NCBI GenBank assembly: GCA_016280695.1
Contig: JAEEHG010000133.1
Span: 1-10,002 of the forward strand
Direction of reading: 5' to 3'
DNA: 10,002 bases
DNA from: Solobacterium sp.
Lineage (GTDB): Bacteria > Bacillota_I > Bacilli_A > Erysipelotrichales > Erysipelotrichaceae
Shown here: positions 1-5,875 of the stretch, one piece after another
Numbering within the stretch: the stretch's first letter is position 1
How the letters are laid out: each line of letters starts with the position of its first letter
Position numbers and translations under genes: made by a program
Notes under the pieces: model-generated
Database searches by the model: none
Told to the model about the DNA's origin: nothing
What the model saw: the letters and a program-made list of their open reading frames with translations, nothing else

Positions 1-1034
1 CGCCGCTGCTGACCACCCCGGACATCGACGACCTGCACGGCATTCTCAAAGACATGTACGGGGCCGGGATCAAGGCCTGTGCCGTGGAAGCTTCGAGTAT
101 CGGCATCGACCAGGGCCGGGTGGACAGCATCGATTTCGATGCGGTGATCTACACCAACCTGACCCATGACCACCTGGATTATCACGGGACGATGGAAAAC
201 TATTTCGCCGCCAAGAAACGGCTGTTTGACATGCTGAAGGAAGAAGCTGTGGCCGTGACCAACGCGGATGATCCCTACGGCATGCGGATCGTGGCGGATA
301 CCCGGGCCAGAGTAGTCACATACGGCATAGATAATGACGCCGATTACAAAGTGACCCGTTATACCCTCTATAAAGACCGGACAATCTTCACGCTGCGCTG
401 CAGCGGCATGGAATACGAGCTGGAAACCAACCTGGTGGCCAAGTTCAATATCTACAACCTGGTCGGGGCCATCGCGGCCCTGAAGGAAACAGGCCTGGCC
501 ATGACGCAGATCATTGCGGCCCTGAAGAACATCCGGCAGGTGGAAGGCCGCATGGAACGGATTGACCTGGGGCAGCCGTTTAATGTCATCGTGGACTTTG
601 CGCACACGCCTGACGGCATTGAAAAACTCTGTCAGTATGCGTCGGCCATCACCCCCAAGGATCACCGGATCATTGCCATTACCGGTTCGGCCGGCAAGCG
701 TGATACCGCCAAGCGGCCGGTCTTCGGCAGACTGTTGGATCAGTATGCCGACATGATCATCCTGACGGAAGATGATCCGCGCAATGAAAAGATTACCGAC
801 ATCTGCAATGATATCGCCTCCGGCATTGAAAAAACCCCTTATGTGGTCATTGAAGACCGCTATGATGCCATCCGGCAGGCCGTGGAACTGGCCGGCCCGG
901 GTGATACGATCATCATCATGGGCAAAGGGGATGAAAAATTCATCTACCGTGACTTCGGCCGGGAACCCTACGAGGGCGATGACGCCATATCCCGGGAAGT
1001 CATTGAAAAGTACTGGTTCTATAAAGGAGAGTAA
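1..1034 (+). CDS. murE: UDP-N-acetylmuramyl-tripeptide synthetase MurE (5'-partial)
   Basis: This cytoplasmic ATP-dependent ligase adds the third amino acid (meso-diaminopimelate or lysine) to UDP-MurNAc-Ala-Glu in peptidoglycan synthesis. The reading frame is open from base 3 (343 residues visible, ending in TAA). The N-terminal domain and the GTNGKTT P-loop would lie upstream, so roughly 140-160 of the usual 480-500 residues are missing. Visible signatures in order are a TTP motif at fragment residues 4-6, the block [21 protein letters not shown] carrying the lysine that is carbamylated in the family (fragment residue 71), the domain-3 sequence [22 protein letters not shown], and DDPRNE (bases 771-788). 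The arginine in DDPR favours meso-DAP, but Thermotoga-type enzymes with DDPR accept lysine, so the substrate is not settled. The usual MEVSSH box reads VEASSI here. The ATG at 54 is an internal methionine, not the start. The gene probably shares a transcript with deoC. Confidence 0.95.
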   Translation, partial: PLLTTPDIDDLHGILKDMYGAGIKACAVEASSIGIDQGRVDSIDFDAVIYTNLTHDHLDYHGTMENYFAAKKRLFDMLKEEAVAVTNADDPYGMRIVADTRARVVTYGIDNDADYKVTRYTLYKDRTIFTLRCSGMEYELETNLVAKFNIYNLVGAIAALKETGLAMTQIIAALKNIRQVEGRMERIDLGQPFNVIVDFAHTPDGIEKLCQYASAITPKDHRIIAITGSAGKRDTAKRPVFGRLLDQYADMIILTEDDPRNEKITDICNDIASGIEKTPYVVIEDRYDAIRQAVELAGPGDTIIIMGKGDEKFIYRDFGREPYEGDDAISREVIEKYWFYKGE

Positions 1035-1039
1035 AAACC

Positions 1040-1708
1040 ATGGATATCGAACTGAACCGCTATATTGATCACACCCTGCTGAAGCCGGATGCCACCGAAG
1101 CGGACATTGTCAAGCTCTGCGACGAAGCGAAAAAATACAACTTTGCGGCTGTCTGCGTCAATTCCTGCTGGATTCCCGTATGCCGCCGCGAGCTGGAAAA
1201 CAGCGGGGTCAGAATCTGCGCTGTGATCGGTTTCCCGCTGGGTGCCGTGGCTACGGAAATCAAGGGCTTTGAAGCTTTTGAGGCGGCCGTCAAGATGGGG
1301 GCTGATGAAGTCGACATGGTCATCAACATCGGCAAGCTCAAGGATGGTGATGATGAATATGTCAAAAAGGAAATCAAGGACTGCAAGTACGCCATCGGGC
1401 ACAAGATTCTCAAGGTTATCATCGAAACCTGCCTGCTGACCGATGAGGAGAAGGTCAGGGCGTGCAAAGATGCCATGGCCAGTGACGCGGATTTCGTCAA
1501 GACCAGTACCGGTTTCTCGACCGGCGGGGCTACCCTGGAAGATGTCAAACTCATGAAGGAAACCGTCGGCGACAAGTGCCGTGTCAAGGCAGCCGGCGGG
1601 GTCCGCAGCCGTGAAGATGCCCTGGCCATGATCGCTGCCGGAGCCGAGCGGATCGGTACCAGCCGCGGTGTTCAGCTGATGGAGGAAGAAGGCAAAAATC
1701 TTTCCTGA
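1040..1708 (+). CDS. deoC: Deoxyribose-phosphate aldolase
   Basis: DeoC cleaves 2-deoxy-D-ribose 5-phosphate to glyceraldehyde 3-phosphate and acetaldehyde, the last step of deoxynucleoside catabolism in the cytoplasm. The 222-residue protein is a complete class I TIM-barrel aldolase of normal length. Key sites are visible: YIDHTLLKP near the N terminus, [10 protein letters not shown] with the catalytic aspartate D92, FVKTSTGFS with the Schiff-base lysine K154, and KAAGGVR with the second active-site lysine K183. The ATG lies 5 bases after the murE stop. A strong ribosome binding site, AAGGAG at 1024-1029, sits inside the last murE codons with a 10-base spacer, so murE and deoC are likely cotranscribed. 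No other deo genes or deoR regulator are next to it in this window. No convincing terminator follows it. Confidence 0.97.
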   Translation: MDIELNRYIDHTLLKPDATEADIVKLCDEAKKYNFAAVCVNSCWIPVCRRELENSGVRICAVIGFPLGAVATEIKGFEAFEAAVKMGADEVDMVINIGKLKDGDDEYVKKEIKDCKYAIGHKILKVIIETCLLTDEEKVRACKDAMASDADFVKTSTGFSTGGATLEDVKLMKETVGDKCRVKAAGGVRSREDALAMIAAGAERIGTSRGVQLMEEEGKNLS

Positions 1709-1712
1709 GCAA

Positions 1713-1746
1713 TTGCTTTTTCAAATCAGTTTTGGTAGTATAGTAA
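1713..1746 (+). promoter_or_regulatory. Probable sigma-A promoter of rpsU
   Basis: The 65 bases between deoC and rpsU are AT-rich compared with their surroundings. One reading is TTGCTT (1713-1718), a 17-base spacer and TAGTAT (1736-1741). An alternative is TTTTCA (1718-1723), 17 bases and TAGTAA (1741-1746). Neither matches consensus closely, so a promoter is likely but the exact boxes are uncertain. Supporting context is the strong ribosome binding site just downstream and the dedicated terminator after rpsU, which imply a separate short transcript. Confidence 0.5.
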
Positions 1747-1773
1747 TGCTTTGATCAGGAAGGGGGGAATAAA

Positions 1774-1956
1774 ATGCCAAGAGTTGTCCTGAAGGAAAAC
1801 GAAAATCTGGATGATGCGCTGCGTCGTTTCAAGCGTCAGGTATCACGCAACGGAACCCTTGCTGAGGCTCGCAAGAGAGAGTACTATGTGAAGCCGGGCG
1901 TCAAGAGAAAGCTGAAGAGTGAAGCTGCGCGCAAGGCCAGAAGACGGGGTAAATAA
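1774..1956 (+). CDS. rpsU: 30S ribosomal protein bS21
   Basis: This is a small-subunit ribosomal protein that lies near the 3' end of 16S rRNA and contributes to initiation on mRNA. It has 60 residues, within the usual 57-70 range, and is very basic, with the family start [20 protein letters not shown] and an arginine/lysine-rich tail (ARKARRRGK). The ATG is preceded by a purine-rich ribosome binding site, AGGAAGGGGGG at 1757-1767. The gene has its own probable promoter and a strong terminator directly after the stop, so it appears to be mostly monocistronic. It heads the phoH region, as in many Firmicutes. The yqeY (GatB/Yqey) gene that often follows rpsU in bacilli is absent here. Confidence 0.97.
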   Translation: MPRVVLKENENLDDALRRFKRQVSRNGTLAEARKREYYVKPGVKRKLKSEAARKARRRGK

Positions 1957-1979
1957 GAAGCTGAAAAGCTTCTTTTTTT
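1955..1979 (+). terminator. Rho-independent terminator after rpsU
   Basis: A perfect 8-base-pair stem (1955-1962 with 1967-1974; core AGAAGCT/AGCTTCT) closes on a GAAA tetraloop (1963-1966), a stable GNRA type. A run of seven T residues covers 1973-1979. The stem starts within the rpsU stop codon, so it ends the rpsU transcript with almost no 3' UTR. The T-run directly abuts the phoH promoter. Confidence 0.9.
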
Positions 1980-2006
1980 GCCTCATGATGAATTGTGCTT
2001 TACAAT
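1978..2006 (+). promoter_or_regulatory. Sigma-A promoter of the phoH operon
   Basis: TTGCCT (1978-1983, four of six matches to TTGACA), a 17-base spacer and TACAAT (2001-2006, five of six matches to TATAAT). Transcription would start near 2012-2014, leaving a leader of about 23 bases. The -35 box shares its two leading T residues with the T-run of the rpsU terminator, so termination and re-initiation are placed back to back. Confidence 0.75.
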
Positions 2007-2018
2007 AATGAAGAAAAC

Positions 2019-2027
2019 GGAGGGGGG
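2019..2027 (+). promoter_or_regulatory. Ribosome binding site that fixes the phoH TTG start
   Basis: GGAGGGGGG lies 8 bases upstream of TTG at 2036. No ATG or GTG occurs in this frame between the upstream stop (TGA at 2009) and 2036. The first in-frame ATG is at codon 10, too far from this site, so the site selects TTG. Confidence 0.75.
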
Positions 2028-2035
2028 ATTTCGTT

Positions 2036-2989
2036 TTGGACAGAACAGTCATTCTGGAAGATATGAACAGCACCCAGGCAATGAGCCTGATCGGAACCGA
2101 TGACCGCAATCTCGAAGTGCTTTCGGAGTGCTTCGGCAAGGAGATTGTGTTCCGCGACAATACATTTACCATCAAGGACTGCTCGGAGAGTGAAGCCAAG
2201 CAGATCCAGGAAGTCCTGATGGCCCTTTATGAAGTGGCCCGGAAGAATCAGCCGGTGTCCGAACAGGATGTCATCTATGCCTGCCGGCTGGTGGCCCGGA
2301 ATGAGAATATCCGCTTTGATGAACTGTCCGGCATGGTAATCGGCCGGACGCTGACCGGGAAGGCCATTGCCCCGAAAACCAAGGGCCAGATGAGTTTTGT
2401 CAAGGCCATGCACAGCCATGCGGTCGTCTTCGCGATCGGCCCGGCCGGCACCGGCAAAACATTCCTGGCGGTCATTGAAGCCGTCTCGGCCCTGAAGCGC
2501 GGGGATATCAAGCGGATCGTGCTGACCCGCCCGGCCGTGGAAGCCGGTGAGAGTCTCGGGTTCCTGCCCGGTGACCTCAAGGAAAAGGTGGATCCGTACC
2601 TGACGCCGCTCTATGATGCCCTGCATGACATGCTCGGGGTGGAACAGACGGAAAAGCTGATTGAGAAGGGCACAATTGAAATTGCCCCGCTTGCCTATAT
2701 GCGCGGCCGCACCCTGGATGATTCGTTTGTCATCCTCGATGAAGCGCAGAATACGACCCCGGCCCAGATGAAAATGTTCCTGACCCGGCTTGGTTTCCGC
2801 AGCCGCATGGTTATTACCGGTGATATCACGCAGATTGACCTGCGCAGCGGCACCGAAAGCGGTCTGATCAACGCTGCCCGGATCCTGAATGATGTTGAGG
2901 AAATCCGCATCATCCATCTGAGCAGTGACGACGTGGTCCGCCATCCGCTGGTGCAGAAGATCATCGAGCGTTACGAGAGACAGGCCTGA
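2036..2989 (+). CDS. phoH: PhoH family P-loop ATPase
   Basis: This is a cytoplasmic PhoH-type ATPase of 317 residues. The family has been linked to RNA metabolism, and its frequent neighbour YbeY acts on rRNA; the precise role is unsettled. Visible elements are an N-terminal domain (about residues 1-110), Walker A GPAGTGKT at 135-142, LTRPAVEAGE (163-172) followed by LGFLPGD, Walker B FVILDEAQN at 231-239, a sensor-like TGDITQIDL (261-269), and DVVRHPLVQKI near the C terminus with a likely arginine finger (R302). There is no PIN nuclease domain, so it is PhoH rather than PhoH2. Translation starts at TTG, supported by a strong ribosome binding site. It is the first gene of the phoH-ybeY-dgkA-cdd-era-recO operon. 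In bacilli a pgpH (yqfF) membrane phosphodiesterase usually follows; here ybeY comes next. Confidence 0.95.
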   Translation: MDRTVILEDMNSTQAMSLIGTDDRNLEVLSECFGKEIVFRDNTFTIKDCSESEAKQIQEVLMALYEVARKNQPVSEQDVIYACRLVARNENIRFDELSGMVIGRTLTGKAIAPKTKGQMSFVKAMHSHAVVFAIGPAGTGKTFLAVIEAVSALKRGDIKRIVLTRPAVEAGESLGFLPGDLKEKVDPYLTPLYDALHDMLGVEQTEKLIEKGTIEIAPLAYMRGRTLDDSFVILDEAQNTTPAQMKMFLTRLGFRSRMVITGDITQIDLRSGTESGLINAARILNDVEEIRIIHLSSDDVVRHPLVQKIIERYERQA

Positions 2990-2990
2990 C

Positions 2991-3443
2991 ATGATCATCA
3001 CCTTTATCAACCGTACAAATCAGCCGGCAGAGACGTACCGGCCGCTGTTTGAAGCCATTGCGTCATCGGCGGAAACCGTTCTCGGGCTTGACCGGGATCT
3101 GGAGATATCCGTTACTTTTGTGCGCTCGCGTACGATCCATATTATTAACCGGGATTACCGCGACATTGACCGGCCGACCGATGTGATCAGTTTCGCCGTC
3201 CAGGACGATGATATGCCGCTGATCGAAGAAGAAACAAAAGATCTCGGAGATATGTTTATCAATATCGATTATGCCCGCCGCCAGGCCCGTGACTACGGGC
3301 ACAGCGAAGCGCGGGAATTCGGGTTTCTTTTTACCCATGGCCTGCTGCACTGCCTGGGTTATGATCATATGACGGCGGAAGAGGAGAAGGAAATGTTCAG
3401 TCTGCAGGAAAAAATTCTCGATCCGCTGGTCAGCCGGGCATGA
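2991..3443 (+). CDS. ybeY: Endoribonuclease / rRNA maturation factor YbeY
   Basis: YbeY is a zinc-dependent endoribonuclease involved in 16S rRNA 3' maturation and ribosome quality control. The 150-residue product carries the diagnostic H3xH5xH metal site, HGLLHCLGYDH at 116-126 (H116, H120, H126). It also has the family block NRDYRDIDRPTDVISF at 53-68, with the conserved arginine around R57. I place the start at ATG 2991, two bases after the phoH stop. The frame is open further upstream to ATG 2925, but that would add 22 residues inside phoH that do not look like YbeY. The ribosome binding site is weak (GAGAGACAGG region), so translation is probably coupled to phoH. The stop overlaps the dgkA start by 4 bases. 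Confidence 0.95.
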   Translation: MIITFINRTNQPAETYRPLFEAIASSAETVLGLDRDLEISVTFVRSRTIHIINRDYRDIDRPTDVISFAVQDDDMPLIEEETKDLGDMFINIDYARRQARDYGHSEAREFGFLFTHGLLHCLGYDHMTAEEEKEMFSLQEKILDPLVSRA

Positions 3444-3784
3444 AGAAGAAATTCGGGCCGGCCTTTCATGGCCTGGCCCTGGCCCTGCGGGATCCGTCGT
3501 TCCGGACGCAGTGCGTCCTGGCCCTGCTGGCCATGGCGGCTGCAGTCATGCTCAGGCTGGATCGGACGGAGTGGCTGGCCGTGGTCATCTGCATCGGCCT
3601 GGTGCTGACGGCAGAGATTTTCAATACTGCCGTGGAAAAGATGTGCAATCTGATTACAGAAGAATATGACGAACGAATCCGGGCAATCAAGGACCTGGCG
3701 GCCGGCGGTGTGCTGGCGGCATCCCTGACAGCCCTGATCACAGCCGGAATGATCCTGATCCGGCATCTGGGAGGAATACAATGA
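3440..3784 (+). CDS. dgkA: DgkA-type integral membrane lipid kinase (probable undecaprenol kinase)
   Basis: This is a small membrane kinase of the DgkA family. In Gram-positive bacteria members mainly phosphorylate undecaprenol, feeding the lipid carrier for cell wall synthesis, rather than diacylglycerol. The 114 residues give three predicted transmembrane helices, about 26-39, 45-61 and 87-106. The active-site signature is AEIFNTAVEKMCNLI (58-72) with the likely catalytic E66 and metal-binding E59, then IKDLAAGGVL (83-92) with D85. The start codon overlaps the ybeY stop (ATGA), and no clear Shine-Dalgarno precedes it, so coupled translation is likely. The C terminus overlaps the cdd start in the same way. 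The substrate preference is inferred from the family, not visible in sequence. Confidence 0.93.
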   Translation: MKKKFGPAFHGLALALRDPSFRTQCVLALLAMAAAVMLRLDRTEWLAVVICIGLVLTAEIFNTAVEKMCNLITEEYDERIRAIKDLAAGGVLAASLTALITAGMILIRHLGGIQ

Positions 3785-4182
3785 CAAAGGAAGAACTGAT
3801 TGCGGAAGCGTTTAAGGCAATGGAAAACGCCTATGCGCCTTATTCAAAATACCATGTCGGGGCGGCTGTTCTGACGGTTGACGGCACGGTCTTCTGGGGC
3901 GCCAATATTGAAAACGCCTCATACGGGGCAACCAACTGTGCGGAGCGCAGTGCGGTATTTGCGGCTTACTCCAGAGGCTACCGGAAGGATACGATCGCGG
4001 CCCTGGCCATCGTCAGTGACGGTGAGCGGATCGCGGCCCCGTGCGGGATCTGCCGGCAGGTGCTGAGCGAACTGCTGAAGGTTGATACACCGATCTACCT
4101 GAGCAACGGGCATGATGAAATGACCACGAACATGAAAGAACTGCTGCCGATGCAGTTTACCATGGAGGACGTGATCCGATGA
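3781..4182 (+). CDS. cdd: Cytidine deaminase
   Basis: This zinc enzyme hydrolytically deaminates cytidine and deoxycytidine to uridine and deoxyuridine for pyrimidine salvage. At 133 residues it is the short homotetrameric type found in Bacillus. The family signatures are complete: APYSKYHVGAA (19-29), NIENASYGATNCAERSAV (42-59) with zinc ligand C53 and catalytic E55, and PCGICRQV (87-94) with zinc ligands C88 and C91. The start overlaps the dgkA stop as ATGA and has a good ribosome binding site, GGGAGG at 3769-3774, with a 6-base spacer. The gene sits between dgkA and era, a conserved Firmicutes arrangement whose functional reason is unclear. Confidence 0.97.
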   Translation: MTKEELIAEAFKAMENAYAPYSKYHVGAAVLTVDGTVFWGANIENASYGATNCAERSAVFAAYSRGYRKDTIAALAIVSDGERIAAPCGICRQVLSELLKVDTPIYLSNGHDEMTTNMKELLPMQFTMEDVIR

Positions 4183-5066
4183 AGTCGGGCTTTGTCGCCC
4201 TGGCCGGCCGTCCGAATGCCGGCAAAAGCACACTCCTCAATGCCCTGCTGCAGGAAAAACTGGCGATTGTTTCGCCAAAGCCGCAGACCACCCGCAGTGA
4301 GATCCGCGGCATCCTCAATCTGGAAGATGCCCAGATTATCTTTACGGACACCCCGGGTATCCACAAGCCCGGGCACCGGCTGGAAACGCGCATGAACAAG
4401 CAGGCCAGCAATGTCATCCAGGGGGTTGATGTCGTATACCTGGTGGTGGACGGCAGTGTGCCGTTTTCCTCCGGGGATGAATATGTCCTGCGCATGATCC
4501 GCCAGCTGGATGTGCCGGTTTTCCTGCTGCTGAACAAGATCGACCTGATGCCGCGGGAGAAGGTGCTGAAGGTGCTTTCCTCATGGCAGAAACGCTATGA
4601 TTTTGCCGAGTTTTTCCCGGTTTCCGCCGCGAAGCAGGGAGACTTTGAGGACCTGATCAAAACAACACTGAAATACCTTCCGGAAGGGGAAGCGATGTAC
4701 CCGCAGGATGTGACCAATGCCGAACCGCTGAACTTCCGCATGGCCGAGCTGATCCGGGAAAAGATCCTGTACTGCACGGAGGAAGAAGTGCCGCATGCCA
4801 CCGCCGTCCTCGTAGAGGACAGCCGCTTTGCGGAGGATCACTATGAAGTGCGGGCGCTGGTCATGGTGGAGAAGCAGGGGCAGAAGGCCATCGTCATCGG
4901 CCGGCAGGGCAAGATGATCGGGCGGATCATCAGCCAGTCAGAAAAGGAACTGGAAAAGCTGCTCGGCGCGCCGGTAGCCCTGGACCTGTATGTCCGGGTG
5001 GAAGAAGAGTGGCGTGACCGGGATCACCGCATTACGGAATACGGCTACGGGAATATCGATGAGTGA
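4179..5066 (+). CDS. era: GTPase Era, 16S rRNA maturation and 30S assembly
   Basis: Era is an essential GTPase that binds the 3' end of 16S rRNA and checks 30S assembly. The 295-residue protein has all expected parts: G1 GRPNAGKST (10-18), the effector region KPQTTRSEIRGI (34-45), G3 DTPG (57-60), G4 NKID (119-122) and G5 SAAK (149-152). A C-terminal KH RNA-binding domain contains VIGRQGKMIG (239-248). G1 has alanine at position 14, where most Era proteins have valine (NVGKST); this is conservative. The ATG overlaps the cdd stop by 4 bases and has its own GGAGG at 4164-4168, 10 bases upstream. YbeY and Era are known functional partners in rRNA maturation, which fits their sharing an operon. 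Confidence 0.97.
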   Translation: MKSGFVALAGRPNAGKSTLLNALLQEKLAIVSPKPQTTRSEIRGILNLEDAQIIFTDTPGIHKPGHRLETRMNKQASNVIQGVDVVYLVVDGSVPFSSGDEYVLRMIRQLDVPVFLLLNKIDLMPREKVLKVLSSWQKRYDFAEFFPVSAAKQGDFEDLIKTTLKYLPEGEAMYPQDVTNAEPLNFRMAELIREKILYCTEEEVPHATAVLVEDSRFAEDHYEVRALVMVEKQGQKAIVIGRQGKMIGRIISQSEKELEKLLGAPVALDLYVRVEEEWRDRDHRITEYGYGNIDE

Positions 5067-5811
5067 CCGCATTGAAGGACTGATTCTGAAACAGACAGAT
5101 TACCGCGAAAACGCGGTTCTTTTGACTGTGATGACGGCAGAATACGGCAAGATCTCGCTGGTGGCCCACGGTGCCAGGAAGCTGACCAGCAAAAACGCTG
5201 CCAGCCTGATGCCGTATGCCCGGATCGAATTTCTGTTTGATTATAAAGACGGGCGGACGATCTTCCGCCTGCAGAATGCCCGGACGGTCAGGCTGTACCG
5301 GCACCTGCACGAAGACCTGGTGCTTTCCGCCGCGGCTGCAGTAGTGTGCGAAGTGTGTGACCTGCTGGCCTATGACAGCCTCGATGCCGGAACCGCGGCC
5401 CGGTACTTTATGGAAACGGACCAGGCCCTGGAACTGCTGAACGGGGGAACGGATCCGGACGTGCTGCTGGCTGTCTATATCAGCGATATGCTGCAGGAGG
5501 CCGGACTGGCACCGGCAGCGGACGGCTGCGCGGTGTGCGGGGATGTGCATGTGGTGGGCATCAGTGCGGAGGCCGGCGGTTTTGTGTGCGCGGCCCATGC
5601 AGCCGAGCTGAACGTGCCCCGGCAGAGCGTAACCCGGCTGCGGCAGTTCCGGCTGCTGAACAAGGCATCCCTGGACCAGATCGGCAGGCTTGACGGACTG
5701 ATTGAAAAAGCCGGGGACGATGTGGCCGTGCTGATAGATATTCTGCGCCTGCACGCCGGGCTGGAAATCCGCTCGTTTGCATTCTATCAGCGCCTGAATG
5801 CCATTGAATGA
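5059..5811 (+). CDS. recO: DNA repair protein RecO
   Basis: RecO is a recombination mediator that helps load RecA on single-stranded DNA in the RecFOR pathway. I choose ATG 5059, giving 250 residues that begin with the family-typical IEGLILKQTDYRENAVLLTV. The frame is open upstream to ATG 4990, but those 23 extra residues come from era and do not resemble RecO. An N-terminal OB fold spans about residues 1-80, followed by a helical domain and a zinc-knuckle-like element CAVC (157-160) with CAAH (177-180). The fourth position is histidine instead of the commoner cysteine. The gene overlaps the era stop by 8 bases and has only a weak ribosome binding site, so it is probably translationally coupled. 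It is the last gene of the phoH operon; no hairpin terminator is visible after it. Confidence 0.95.
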   Translation: MSDRIEGLILKQTDYRENAVLLTVMTAEYGKISLVAHGARKLTSKNAASLMPYARIEFLFDYKDGRTIFRLQNARTVRLYRHLHEDLVLSAAAAVVCEVCDLLAYDSLDAGTAARYFMETDQALELLNGGTDPDVLLAVYISDMLQEAGLAPAADGCAVCGDVHVVGISAEAGGFVCAAHAAELNVPRQSVTRLRQFRLLNKASLDQIGRLDGLIEKAGDDVAVLIDILRLHAGLEIRSFAFYQRLNAIE

Positions 5812-5832
5812 GCGCCGAAAAAATGCTATACT
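5804..5832 (+). promoter_or_regulatory. Extended -10 sigma-A promoter of glyS
   Basis: TTGAAT (5804-5809), an exact 17-base spacer and TATACT (5827-5832), preceded by TG at 5824-5825 to form an extended -10 (TGCTATACT). The -35 box overlaps the last codons and stop of recO. Transcription would start near 5838-5840, leaving a leader of only about 37 bases. That is far too short for a T-box riboswitch, the usual control of glycyl-tRNA synthetase genes in Firmicutes. This is the best-matching promoter in the window. Confidence 0.85.
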
Positions 5833-5875
5833 GCTAGCGTTTCACTATTAATTAGACAACGGAGGACTGATTTTT

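Noticed and set aside
1707..1721. Possible terminator after deoC (AGC-AATT-GCT followed by T residues)
   Set aside because: The stem is only three to four base pairs and too weak; the T residues more likely belong to the rpsU promoter region.
2000..3010. Long antisense frame (about 336 codons) opposite phoH
   Set aside because: It mirrors the phoH codon pattern, is open only because of high third-position GC on the coding strand, and its translation resembles no protein family I recognise.
5032..5754. Antisense frame of about 240 codons opposite recO
   Set aside because: The composition is Gln/His/Arg-rich as expected from reversed GC-rich coding DNA; the sense frame is a clear RecO.
5825..5838. 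GCTA...TAGC inverted repeat at the glyS promoter as an operator
   Set aside because: The arms are only 4 bases and overlap the -10 and start region by chance; there is no second copy or known site match.
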